DNA of 64,000 bases from Ustilago trichophora (taxonomy: Eukaryota > Basidiomycota > Ustilaginomycetes > Ustilaginales > Ustilaginaceae): contig OOIN01000036.1 of NCBI GenBank assembly GCA_900323505.1, positions 496,001-560,000 of the forward strand. Reading direction: 5' to 3'. This document shows positions 49,194 through 58,998 of this stretch, one piece after another. Each line of letters starts with the position of its first letter. The first letter of the stretch is position 1. The position numbers and the translations under genes are program-made. The notes below the pieces were generated by a model. The model saw only the letters and a list, made by a program, of their open reading frames with translations, was not told where the DNA came from and did no database searches.

Positions 49194-50209
49194 CCTTGGA
49201 TTTTCCTGCGTTTGGCATTGCGAATTTTGACACTCGGCCTCAAGCCTCAAAGCGCCAAAGATTTGTGGCTTGTGCTGTCAAACTCCGCACACTTGCACCA
49301 GAAATGCTGCTGCTAATTCTGCCCGCCCCTCGGTGAGCGAATGCATCTATATGCACGTACTGCAGATCAGACTACTCTATCTCTGAAGCCGCAAATACTG
49401 AAAGAGTGATTGCAGATCTTACTAGTGGACAGGAACCTTCCCGTATATCCGCGTAACGGGAATGCAGTGCCTTGTTCTTCCCGCGAGAGGTTGAATTGCG
49501 TCTCATGCGCGCAGACATGCATCTAACCTACGGAGGATAAAAAAAAAGGATGCCCTCCTTGGGCACAAGACAAGACAATACAAGACACGGGATCGTTCTT
49601 ACAGTTGCTCCGAACAGTGAGTGGGTTTGGATGGTTCGGCGTGTTGTTACAGTTGCACCTTTTTGCAACCATGCTCGACAGATTTCAAAATCGCTCGGAG
49701 TAGTTGATCAACAGCTCGTGCGCACTTCAGCTACCCGTGCTAGCAAGCTCAACAGCCCTGCCTTTGAAGTTCGACTGCTCTGCCTGCGGTGAGGAAGAAA
49801 TGGAGTGTGCTGATGTGGACAAGTCTTGAGTAGTTGACCAACGAGAGCGGACTGAACCTGCAAGCACGGGCAGTTGAAGTCCGCCGAGCTGTCGATCCCT
49901 AGGCGAGCTCCTTAATTGCCGACTACTTGAAGCGGTCCACGAACATGGTTGCAGAAGGTGTACCTCGAATGGAGAAGTGTCTCATCAGCTGGAAAAAGTG
50001 TGTAGGGTCCTTGAGACAGGTCTGTTCAGTCTTAAGTTCGTTTCTTGATACGTTCATCGTGACCTCCAAGATCATCCTTCGAGATTGCCTGGTTTCGTTT
50101 CCATCCTCTCGCACCATCTCATCCAGGCTAGCTTCTACCATCTTCATCGTCGAGGAGCGCGATCCCATATACATCTCTCATCAATAAGCGCGGGCTCCAA
50201 CTTTTCATC
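48539..50209. other. Intergenic region with long poly-T tract
   Basis: 1.7 kb without a supported gene. A T-rich tract from about 49146 to 49194 includes an uninterrupted run of more than 30 T. Positions 49920-50200 are probably the promoter and leader of the downstream secretory protein gene. Small frames here have no recognisable features. Confidence 0.5.
49160..49193. repeat. Long poly-T (poly-A) homopolymer
   Basis: More than 30 consecutive T on the plus strand, preceded by shorter T-runs with CC interruptions. It could be a simple repeat or the poly-A end of an old retroposed insertion on the minus strand; I see no flanking element to support the latter. Confidence 0.85.
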
Positions 50210-51697
50210 ATGGTGACCAGCATGGCCATTCGCCTCCTCTCGTCGCTCGTCTGCGGCGCTCTTCTGCTTAGCAGCACTCTCGCCACCCCCGTGACCACTT
50301 CTGCTCAGCCATCCATCAAACACGTCCTTCTCCGCGAGTCCGAAGGCTACCATGACGAAGTGTGGGCCCCCTTCCTGGCCGATCTTGCTTCCTCACCTCA
50401 CATCAAGACCACATTCTCTCGCCATTACCACCGCTGGAACATGCCCAACATCACCGATCGAATCCCTTTCGTCAACCCCCCTACTCTCCAAGGCTTCGGC
50501 ACTTCGCACAAGACTGAATTCCCCATCACTCCCGAAGCCGTTCTTGAAAAGAAAGTCGACTACATCTTGACCATCTCTTGCGATGCCGATTTCTACTGGA
50601 GGCCCGCCGAGTATCAACGTCTGTTCCACGAGACAGACGTCAAATTGCTCTGTGTCAATCACGATACTCACAACGTGGCTGGAGCCATCAAGCAGTATCG
50701 AGACGTCACGAAGCTTTGGATTGATGCCAACAGGATCATTTTTCTGGTGCTGAGTGAACATGTAGGTAAGAACTTGCAGAAACAGTTGGCGGCCAGGGGA
50801 TCAAAGCCGGTCAACTATGAGGTGTATGTACCGGTGATGGATCTACCGCAGGGAATCGAGACGGAGAGGGCGGAGGATAAGGAAAAGGCGTTTGTCATCC
50901 AGGGCAACTTTGAATCGGGAAGGAGGGACTACAACAAGGTGTTTCAGCATCTGAGGGATGGATTGGCTGCGCTGCCGGCGGGAACGACCGAGAGCGAGAA
51001 GCCAAAGTTGGTGCTTATTGGGTCCGGAAAGAAGCTTGAGATCCCCCAGGATCTCACGAAGAATGTCGACATGCATATGAACTTGGAGTATCCCGAATTC
51101 TACAAGACGCTTGGAAAGTCGGCTGTTCTCCTCCCCGCATTCGGTGGACCCGCGTACTACACTGAAAAGGCATCCTCCACCATCAACGCAGCCATTATTG
51201 GAGGAACCGTCATCATCGGCAACCAAACCATGCTCAACGCCTACACATTCCTCAACGATAAAATCGTCTTTAACACCAACCCGGGCGAGTCCGACGTTCA
51301 GGCCGCCATCCGATACCTCTCGCTCGACCAAACTACGAGGAATGACAGACTCAAGTACATCCGAGAGTACCGACACCAACTCATCCGTCAGAACCGGGCC
51401 CTCCTCGAAGAGCTGGTCAACCCATCAGCCGTCGCTTCACAGGCGTCAAACAAGTCGACAAAGGCTATGGTGGGTCAGTACTTTGACGCAGCCAAGTCGA
51501 TCCCGGCGGAACACCCGCACTCATCCGGTGCTGGATTCGTCGTGTTCCTAGGATTGATCCTCGCTTTCATCTTCCGAAGAAGCCTCGTTAGGCAGTACAA
51601 GTCGATCAAGGGCCAGTACTTTGCAGAGCAGACCGCGGAGAGGGATTACATTCCGGTGTCCATGTCGAATACCCCGGTGATGCGCGCCGCTAATTGA
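50210..51697 (+). CDS. Membrane-anchored secretory-pathway protein, glycosyltransferase-like
   Basis: A 495-residue protein with an N-terminal signal peptide (MAIRLLSSLVCGALLLSSTLA), a ~400-residue lumenal domain and one C-terminal membrane segment (GAGFVVFLGLILAFIF, ~442-460) followed by a short basic cytosolic tail (RRSLVRQYK). This gives type I topology, probably in ER, Golgi or plasma membrane. The lumenal domain resembles GT-B glycosyltransferases: an N-terminal part with a DYILTISCDADFYW strand, and a C-terminal part starting at FVIQGNFESGRRDYN with a PAFGGPAYYTEKASSTINAA acidic donor-site-like loop and IIGGTVIIGNQTMLNAY. The substrate is unknown. Start: ATG at 50210, or 50222 which puts the signal peptide at the very N-terminus. 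Confidence 0.8.
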   Translation: MVTSMAIRLLSSLVCGALLLSSTLATPVTTSAQPSIKHVLLRESEGYHDEVWAPFLADLASSPHIKTTFSRHYHRWNMPNITDRIPFVNPPTLQGFGTSHKTEFPITPEAVLEKKVDYILTISCDADFYWRPAEYQRLFHETDVKLLCVNHDTHNVAGAIKQYRDVTKLWIDANRIIFLVLSEHVGKNLQKQLAARGSKPVNYEVYVPVMDLPQGIETERAEDKEKAFVIQGNFESGRRDYNKVFQHLRDGLAALPAGTTESEKPKLVLIGSGKKLEIPQDLTKNVDMHMNLEYPEFYKTLGKSAVLLPAFGGPAYYTEKASSTINAAIIGGTVIIGNQTMLNAYTFLNDKIVFNTNPGESDVQAAIRYLSLDQTTRNDRLKYIREYRHQLIRQNRALLEELVNPSAVASQASNKSTKAMVGQYFDAAKSIPAEHPHSSGAGFVVFLGLILAFIFRRSLVRQYKSIKGQYFAEQTAERDYIPVSMSNTPVMRAAN

Positions 51698-52496
51698 GCG
51701 CGGTGCATTTCGCGCATTGGTCACGAGGATTCTTGGTCAGCACAAACAGCGCACATCTTATCTCAGAATGGTTGTGCGCTCCCACACTCTTTTGGAGACC
51801 TTACACTTGTATATTTGACACGGAACAATGGATGCAACGATTTGTTACACGCAGAGCAGCAGCGATGAGCTTATCCAAATGTACGAGGGGTATGCTGATT
51901 GAAGAGGGGAGGCCGATGCTGATTGAAAAAAGGATGCTAAGGAGGTCAAAATGTCAACGTGTGGCATTAGTTCCGCAGACCAGCCGCCATCCCATGTGAT
52001 CAGATGAAGTCGAGCATGCACTGTTGTGTCAAACTCAGGTGGGGCAGTTGATCGGAGCAACGCGGAGTCGTTGAATCGCAACATCATTGTCTCTTCGCTG
52101 TCTAGTTGGTGGCGTGGCGGTGCTACCTTTATCATCTTTGCTCGACCCACACAACGGCGATTGCAGAGTTGTCGCGTGACGATGGTCCCCCTGATTCTGC
52201 CCTGATTGTTGTTATCAGAAAAAGGGGTGCTTTGAGATGATGTGAGTCGACCTCGACACTTGTTGAAGCAAATCCTGCACTTCATAACGCCCGTGCGAAC
52301 CTACGTTGGACCCACCGTGTCAGCTCTGGGTGAATCGAAAGCTGGCTGGCCCTGTCCCTGATGCCGGTTGTGAAGGTTCCTGTGGGGATTGTCACGGGTA
52401 CAAAGACTGCTCAAGAAAGGAAGATTGAGCAGAATCTTGCCATCACTCCTCACTTTCTTTTCCTCGTTCTTCAACGGTCCTGGCGACACATTGAAG
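51698..52496. other. Intergenic region upstream of the esterase gene
   Basis: About 800 bp. I see no gene; frames here start at non-ATG codons or are short. Promoter and leader of the esterase are expected in the right-hand part. Confidence 0.5.
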
Positions 52497-53828
52497 ATGC
52501 GCTCCTTTATTTGGCAACTGCTTATGGCGACTCTGCTATCAGTCGAGCTCACTTTGGCTCAAGGAGGTCCCCCTCCCTGGTTTGACGGACATAAAAATGG
52601 GCACGGACCGCCCAACGGCGTTGATACACTGGCTGGTAGTCACTGGAACGCAATGCCTGGTCCGAAGATGCCGCCACCTGGAGGTCAAGGAGGTCAATTT
52701 GGCGGCATGCCGCCGTGGGCCACCCAGCCTGGCGGCGGCTCTGGCAATCATCCAGGAGGCGCACCAGGTGGTGCCCCTGGCGGAACTCCTAATGCTCCTC
52801 AAGGCGGATGGCCTGGTGGACAGCCTGCTGGAATTCCTGGAACGGGTGCTGGAAGCCCTCCTGCGGGTACTGCCGGCGGCAACGGCGGCTTTGGAGGTGG
52901 CTCCGGCGGCGGCGAGTGCAACCTCCAGCAGGAGACCGGCTTCCCTGGCCAGCCCACGAAAGCTACCATGTACACCTACGTTCCCAAGACCTTCAAGAAA
53001 GGTAACCCTGTTGTTGTCGCTCTTCACCACTGTGGCGGAACCGGACCTGGTTACTTTAAGGAATATCCCGATTGGCCCAAGGCAGCTGACCAAAAGGGCT
53101 TCATGATGATCTTCGCAAGCTCTCCAGGAGGCACAGGCGGCTGCTGGGATGTATCTTCCAAAAGCAGTCTGAAGCACGACGGCGGAGGTGACACTCAAAC
53201 GATTGCAGAAATGGTCAAGTACGCAAAGACCAAGTATGGCTGTAGCGATCACCGTGTCTACGTTGTGGGTCATTCTTCCGGTGCCATGCTCACGCAGGCA
53301 CTTGGTGCGACCTATCCTGACGTCTTTCTCGCTGGTGCTGCTTATTCTGGTGTGCCTGCTGGCTGCTTCCACACCGATGTGGCCCAAGGCGCAAGTTGGA
53401 ACGCTACTTGCTCTGGGGGACATCTGGACGAATCGCCAGCTTACTGGAAGGAACAAGCTCGCCAGATGTATCCGGTAAGTATCCCTGGCAGCGTTGTTGG
53501 GCAATTTTGAGGCGCTACTAATTTCAATCAATGCCAACGTAATTGTTTTCTTTTGCAGGGCTTCACAGGTCCTCCCCCCATGATGATGTTGGTTCACGGC
53601 AAGCAAGATCAAGTCATCAGCTTCAACGACCACCGGGAGGCTGTCAAGCAGTGGACGTCGCTGCACAATCTCAATCCTGACCAACCCACCAAAAAGTACA
53701 AGCTGGACTCGCAGCCCAACTACGAAGTTTCGATGTACGGATCGTCTGTCATGGCAATTGCGGCAGACGGCGTCACGCACGATAACCCGGCAAAGGTCGA
53801 CCTGACTTGCCAGTTTTTCGGCCTATGA
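52497..53828 (+). CDS. Secreted CE1/PHB-depolymerase-type esterase (one intron)
   Basis: Exons 52497-53474 and 53559-53828 encode 415 residues, with an 84-bp phase-0 intron (GTAAGT...TTTTGCAG). The signal peptide is MRSFIWQLLMATLLSVELTLAQ. Residues ~22-140 are an extremely Gly/Pro-rich spacer (GGAPGGAPGGTPNAPQGGWP). The catalytic alpha/beta-hydrolase domain starts at CNLQQETGFPG, with oxyanion region VVALHHCGGTG, nucleophile Ser260 in GHSSGAM, Asp343 in HGKQDQV and His400 in DGVTHDN. This pattern matches the esterase_phb/LpqC group: feruloyl esterases, acetyl-xylan esterases and polyhydroxybutyrate depolymerases. A plant cell-wall esterase role is plausible for a fungus of this kind. Without the intron the frame would end at an early stop and lose Asp and His. 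The start was chosen for the signal peptide. Confidence 0.92.
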
Positions 53829-54371
53829 GCATCTCTTTCCGATGGAAAGCGACTGCGACCGCCTGAGTGATCATGTCCTGCTTCTGCTGTCCCTCTGTTT
53901 TGACCATTGTCTATATCCACAACTTCTTTTCGCTGTTCCCGCCGAGGATGCCAGCCGCCGGAGATGCGGTACACATGACGATTTCTGAATGTTCGAGTAT
54001 CTGGCTTTGAACGTTGTGTCGGCACATCGTAATCCCAGTTGTGTAACCACCAGATTGATCATGACATGGCTGACGAAGCTGTTGACTTGGAAAATCATGG
54101 TTCGAAGGAAATGAGCTGCGGTCGCCTTTCGATGGTATAATTGAGACAGGAGAACAACGTTGAGTGCTGCGAATGGAAGCAGAGCGACAGCACTACTGAC
54201 ATTTGCTTTTCTTTCTCAAACAGCACAGACAAACAAAGAACAAGTGAAAATGGTTGATTGTCTTAATGTTGCTTTGTGTACGAAGATGCTATACTTGTGT
54301 GATGAGATGCGGAAACAAAACTTGAAAACGAGATGCAAGGGCAGAGGGAGCTCGAGGGCAAGCAACCTAGC
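53829..54371. other. Convergent 3' region
   Basis: 543 bp between the esterase (plus) and the secreted protein gene (minus). No gene is seen. Confidence 0.6.
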
Positions 54372-55583
54372 TTAGGCAGCGGGATCGGCCTTGAAGGTGA
54401 CTTTTGCGGGAGGGTACTTTGTCAGGTTAGCGTTGTCAGGCGAGAGATACACCTGACCGACGCCTTTGCCATGGTTCCAGATGTACTGCGAAACGTCGTA
54501 CTCGCGAACGTAGTCCGACTGAGCGTACCAGTACATTTTGCCGGGCGTCGAGGCGTTGCCGAAGGGCACGTAGTCGAACGTGTTATCGGACTTGCTGTAC
54601 CTGACGATATCGAGGCTCTTCTGTGCGGAGTAGGAGCACCTGTGAATCTCGAAGCCGTTGATAATCGGGTTGTTGCCAGGCTTGTTTGATTCGTCACCGC
54701 CGAAACTGCCAGAGATGTAGTAGCATTCAAAAGCACCGTTGGCGAGGTTGGAGCCGGGACGCATGCGACCGTAAACGTAGTCGTCCGCAGCCTTGAGGCC
54801 GATGGGAGAGTAGTCACACTGCTCAAAAACGAATTGATCGGAGGTGTTGCTCTGCGCGTTCCAGTGGGAGTCGAGAGGACCGTTGTACTGGTTCGAGCTC
54901 GAGGTCTCGTTGTTGAAGATGACCTGGCCGATGGTAAACTCAGAGCAGTTGAGGGTGGGAGGCGTGGCTGGAGCGTCCACTGGCAATTTGGTCATGGGGA
55001 TCTTGAGTTGGCCCGAGGGCAAGGATGTGAGGTTGGGCGTGTAATCAGCAATGAGCTCGCCCAGCTTGCCATCGAAGTTGGATTTGGTGTTCTGAGTGCG
55101 AAGGGTATAGATTGGAGGGCTGGAAGCGTTGACAACATTGTAGTTCTCGCCATTGAAATAGGCGTCAGCATCATTAGAGGTGCCGTCGTTCTCAAAGATC
55201 CATGCAAAGGATTGCGACGACCAGACGTCACCTGCTCCATTGAAGCGGCAATCTTCGAGCGAGAAAGTTGCGCCCGACTGATCAAGGTTGCTCACTGTGA
55301 GGCATTGAGAGGGTTCGTTGGCGTTGACTAGGTAGCCTTTGCTTTGTTCGGTCAACCACTTGGGGCCAAGACGCTGAGAAGAGCAGACAGCAGGAGCGAA
55401 GTGGACAGGACTGCCGCCCACAACGATCTTGCCATCTTTGCCGACGCTGAGCGGCGTTCCTGCGATCGTAATCTCGCCCCAGCTGCGAAGATCAAGATCG
55501 CAGGTCGAAGGGAAAGGAGCAGCTCTGACGAGGGCTGCCGAAGCAAGCAACGTCGAAAGTAGGAGAGCCCTGGGGAAAGTCAT
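54372..55583 (-). CDS. Secreted protein with ricin-B-like N-terminal region, unknown function
   Basis: A 403-residue protein with a clear signal peptide (MTFPRALLLSTLLASAALVRA). It has no membrane segment, about eight Cys and many NxS/T sequons, so it should be an extracellular glycoprotein. Residues ~30-150 resemble a ricin-B/beta-trefoil lectin repeat (QCLTVSNLDQSGATFSLEDC; SQSFAWIF). The remainder (KPGNNPIINGFEIHRCSYSAQ; YDVSQYIWNHGKGVGQVYLS) matches no family I know. There is no catalytic signature. It converges with the esterase and has a TATA-like box 95 bp upstream. A host-interaction or cell-wall role is a guess. Confidence 0.85.
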   Translation of the reverse strand: MTFPRALLLSTLLASAALVRAAPFPSTCDLDLRSWGEITIAGTPLSVGKDGKIVVGGSPVHFAPAVCSSQRLGPKWLTEQSKGYLVNANEPSQCLTVSNLDQSGATFSLEDCRFNGAGDVWSSQSFAWIFENDGTSNDADAYFNGENYNVVNASSPPIYTLRTQNTKSNFDGKLGELIADYTPNLTSLPSGQLKIPMTKLPVDAPATPPTLNCSEFTIGQVIFNNETSSSNQYNGPLDSHWNAQSNTSDQFVFEQCDYSPIGLKAADDYVYGRMRPGSNLANGAFECYYISGSFGGDESNKPGNNPIINGFEIHRCSYSAQKSLDIVRYSKSDNTFDYVPFGNASTPGKMYWYAQSDYVREYDVSQYIWNHGKGVGQVYLSPDNANLTKYPPAKVTFKADPAA

Positions 55584-56877
55584 GTCGTTTGTGATTAGAG
55601 ATTGTTGAGGATAGTAGTGTGGAGAGCTGCGGCTGCAGGATGAATGTGTACGATTGATTCAGACAAAATGTCACATCTATATACCTTCAGCCACCATCAT
55701 CTACAGGATGTCTTCGACGAAGATTGTAACTGCGTGTGGTGCAAGGGGGCAAGGGAGTTCGACGTCGAAATGTGGCTGAACGGCCAGTCCCTGGGATAGG
55801 GCCTCATACGAGAGAGCTTGGTCAATTGCGTGTACCCAATGCGGGTTCTAGAAAGCTCTGTTGCGACCGCCCGTCATCTCGAACAGGAGTGAATCATCGT
55901 AGCAGTGAAGCTGCAGCTTTAGTCTCAATATCGGGAATGCGAGGACGGCCCGGATCGCCGGAACGATGTCGAACTCTTACGACAAAGAGTGCGGAGGCGG
56001 GTTCCGGAGCTGACGCTCGAGCGCGACGCTTCTCTGGTGTCCTTTGTGCCCTTAGAAGAGAACAGGGCGGTGCTCAAAACGGCGGTACGAGCTCAGGAGG
56101 CCGCGCTACCGCGAGAAACAAAGCTCGATATACCGTTGACACTGAGCTTTAGTTTCCAGCGGAGGAGGGCGGCTAGCGTAGTGCGGATCGGTATTCCGCG
56201 TACACTTTAGCGCGCTTGCTTTTGCCGAAGTGTTTGCAAACCCTGACAGCCAAGAGTGCTGCAGGTTGACGTATTCGAAGCTCGGTGTGATGGTCTAACA
56301 TCGATATGTAATGAGATCGACCGATGAATGTGGAGCGCCCGATGTGCGTCTGTTTTTGAGCCAAGACTGTCAGCTATCGAGAGCATGAAATTGCAAATGT
56401 TTTGGAGCTGGGAAAATTGCATGCGGATGTCTTGGGCGAAACAAGAGAGAAACAGTGGCGTCGTCGGAGCGTCAAAACGTCAAGCGCCGCCAATTCGCAT
56501 CGAATTCAATTGTGATCGATATCCCCGCACTCGTCTTGCAGGCAAGTCGATTGAGGTACGCAAGATCATAAGCGGCAGGGCAAGTTGATCGCAGAGCGAT
56601 CCGCTGGGATTCAAGGTTTCGAGCGAGAAGATGCGTGAACGTCAAGACTGGTGGGCAGGCCCGCGATTGCAAACGCTTACCGCTACCGCCAGCTGCAGTC
56701 CATGTTTGATTGATTGCACAGATGCACGGACAAGTCTCAAACCAAGTAGGAGAATGAGATGTGAATCGTGGTATAATTATTGACAGCAGTAAGTGCGTAA
56801 GTAGCAAGATCCTCAGAACCCATGCAATGACGAGTGAGGGATATACAGAAGAAGAAACTGCGGACAAAAGGTTGGTT
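55584..56877. other. Intergenic region with a GC-rich open stretch
   Basis: 1.3 kb. From ~55990 to 56210 the sequence is GC-rich and open in more than one frame (for example AALPRETKLDIPLTLSFSF), but there is no ATG start in the best frame and no family match. It could be a degraded gene fragment. The rest, including the 3' flank of the cysteine-rich gene, shows nothing. Confidence 0.4.
55677..55683 (-). promoter_or_regulatory. TATA-like box of the secreted protein gene
   Basis: On the minus strand TATATAG lies about 95 bp upstream of the start codon at 55583, a typical core promoter position. Confidence 0.5.
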
Positions 56878-58920
56878 CTAAATCGGGATGCCGGGAGCGG
56901 TGAGAGGACGAGAGAAGTTGGCGCGAGAGAGGCTCGATGAGTGGCGAAGCATCTTGATCCTGAGCTCGTCCGAGTTGAACTGCGCCGGGGGAGCTCGCAT
57001 CGGGCTGAGAGGGCGGACACTGCTGGGCCTGAGTTGAGGAGACGAGATAGGAGAGCCTCCAACAGGTGTGACGGGGACAGAGACGACAGCGCCTGCGGCA
57101 CCGGCAACATCGCCGAAGTAGTCCTTGTTCGACTTGGGCGAAGAGGGGCCAGAGGAGAGCTGAGGTGTCGATGGAGCAGAGACCTCGCCGAGAAGCATGA
57201 CCGAGAGACGACGCGAGACGTTGTGGACACCAGTCGCGGGGCCGACTTCGACGACGGCCTTCTCGGGGATGTTCTGCTTGACAAATTGGTCGAGAGTGAG
57301 CTCGGCGAGAGGGAGCGAAGGGTCGGTGGGGAGCGAGAAGTATCGAGTCTTGGTAGGCACGGCGCGAGCGAGACCCTCGGGGCGGAAAGGCTGCTTGGAG
57401 CCAGCCTTGAATTTGGCAGCCTGGATAGCAGTGACCTGGGCAAGGTACGAAACGCTCTTCTCCCACGTGCAAACTGCCGAGACAGGAAGGTACGGTCGCT
57501 TGGCCTTAACGCTGGCCTTGGAAGCTAGCATCTTGACGAGCTCCCAAAGCATGTCGATCGAGGCAGCCTTGACAGCCTCGGGGTGAGCATTGGCAGCTGA
57601 AGCGCGCGACAGTCCGAGGAGATCAGCGACCGAGACGGCAGGAACTTCGATGCGGCGCATCTTGACCTCGACAAAGGCCGAGTACTCGCCACAGCCAGCA
57701 CCGTCGCAAGAGCGGCAGGTGGAAGCCTTCTTGCCTTCGCAAGCCATACAGCTCAGCTTGCCCTGACCCTGGCAGCGACCACAGCGGCGGCGGCCTTTCT
57801 GCATACCAGAGCCGGAGCACCAGAAGCACTCGTTGCCAGCCTCTCCGCGGCAGGTGCGGCAGTTCTCGCTACCGGTACCGGAGCACTTGCGGCAGGCACC
57901 AGAAGTATGAGTGCGGGGAAGCTCAAAGATCTTGCGCGTCTTGGACTTGATGGTGCTAATGTCGAGACCCTCGTGGGTGATCTCAATGTCCCAAGGGTTG
58001 GGAAGCTCGGGAAGAAGCGGCAGGGGAGTAGCATCGGCTGGCCTCTTCTTGAGGCAGGCGATCTTTTTCCACACTGCAGTTCGGCTTTCGAGCACGACAA
58101 CAGCCTTGACGAGCGAGTGCACCTTGCTGCCCTTCAGCTCGACCTTGAGCGCATCCTGTCGTGCGGCACGCTCAGCAGCCGTGATCTCCTCCTTCTTGGT
58201 AGGAGGAAGAGGAGTACCATCCTCGCCAAACATGCGTGCGGGAGGCTCGACCAGGGAAGGGAAGGTCTTGGCAAGAGCATACTGGGCGCCAAAGCGCGAA
58301 GGTGGCTGTTGATTCAGATGAGCGACACGGAAGACAATGTCGTCACGAGTAAGGCCCGAAGTGGGGAAGGCAGGGGCCTCGCCGAAGAGGCTGCTATTCT
58401 CCGAGGACGACTGTGGCGAGGAAGAGAGGCGTTGATCAGAGTCGATTGACTCGACCGACTTTCCTTTCTCCTCGCGAGTGTATCTCGGCTGTTCATCGAC
58501 GATCTCAAGGTCGTCTTCCTCACCAATGGAGTCGACCTTGGCAGCACGGGCGGCCGATGGCTGCATAGGCCCACGTGCGGTGACGGCAAGGTTGCTATGG
58601 TAGAGGTCGATGAGCTCTTCGAGAGCTGCATCGTTGCGACCGTGCTCGCTGTAGGCATCAAGCTTGAGGGCATCCTCGAGGTAGTCAATGTTAGAGAAGC
58701 CAAATGCAGTAGGTTCGTGAGGAACATTGTGAGGGCCCGAGATAGGTCGCTTGGCCCTGGGGGCGATGACACGAACTACGGGCTCCTCCTCGTCAGAGTA
58801 GGCGCTGTGTGTGGAAAAGGATCGCTCGGATCCGGTGTAGAGGGAGCGAGGACTGGAGAAAGTCGACTCGCTGAATGCCTGAGAGCGAGGCGAAACTGGC
58901 TCGTATGCGTAGCTCGACAT
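56878..58920 (-). CDS. SSUH2-like protein with six CxxC zinc-finger motifs
   Basis: A 680-residue protein. The N-terminus (1-190) is Ser-rich and acidic. Residues ~190-335 form a conserved-looking segment (LNQQPPSRFGAQYALAKT; KVELKGSKVHSLVKAVVVLE; WDIEITHEG). Residues ~338-417 hold a DnaJ-type cysteine-rich region with six CxxC motifs (CRKC, CRTC, CFWC, CGRC, CMAC, CRSC) mostly in CxxCxGxG repeats. A further ~150-residue domain (FVEVKMRRIEVPAVSV) and a Ser/Pro tail follow. There is no J domain. The arrangement resembles animal SSUH2 (Ssu-2 homologue), whose biochemical function is unclear. The zinc-finger assignment is safe; the SSUH2 relation is probable. Start ATG at 58920. Confidence 0.8.
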   Translation of the reverse strand: MSSYAYEPVSPRSQAFSESTFSSPRSLYTGSERSFSTHSAYSDEEEPVVRVIAPRAKRPISGPHNVPHEPTAFGFSNIDYLEDALKLDAYSEHGRNDAALEELIDLYHSNLAVTARGPMQPSAARAAKVDSIGEEDDLEIVDEQPRYTREEKGKSVESIDSDQRLSSSPQSSSENSSLFGEAPAFPTSGLTRDDIVFRVAHLNQQPPSRFGAQYALAKTFPSLVEPPARMFGEDGTPLPPTKKEEITAAERAARQDALKVELKGSKVHSLVKAVVVLESRTAVWKKIACLKKRPADATPLPLLPELPNPWDIEITHEGLDISTIKSKTRKIFELPRTHTSGACRKCSGTGSENCRTCRGEAGNECFWCSGSGMQKGRRRCGRCQGQGKLSCMACEGKKASTCRSCDGAGCGEYSAFVEVKMRRIEVPAVSVADLLGLSRASAANAHPEAVKAASIDMLWELVKMLASKASVKAKRPYLPVSAVCTWEKSVSYLAQVTAIQAAKFKAGSKQPFRPEGLARAVPTKTRYFSLPTDPSLPLAELTLDQFVKQNIPEKAVVEVGPATGVHNVSRRLSVMLLGEVSAPSTPQLSSGPSSPKSNKDYFGDVAGAAGAVVSVPVTPVGGSPISSPQLRPSSVRPLSPMRAPPAQFNSDELRIKMLRHSSSLSRANFSRPLTAPGIPI

Positions 58921-58990
58921 TGTATTTGTGTGTTATGTGAAAGCAGGTGAGGGAAAGAAGAGGAAAGAGGAACCGCCAGCGGTACCGGGA

Positions 58991-58998
58991 GCTTATAT
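58991..58998 (-). promoter_or_regulatory. TATA-like element of the cysteine-rich protein gene
   Basis: CATATAAG on the minus strand lies about 70 bp upstream of the start codon at 58920. Confidence 0.35.

Noticed and set aside
52539..53780. 413-codon minus-strand frame opposite the esterase gene
   Set aside because: Antisense shadow caused by the Gly/Pro-rich codons; it spans the intron of the real gene and has no family features.
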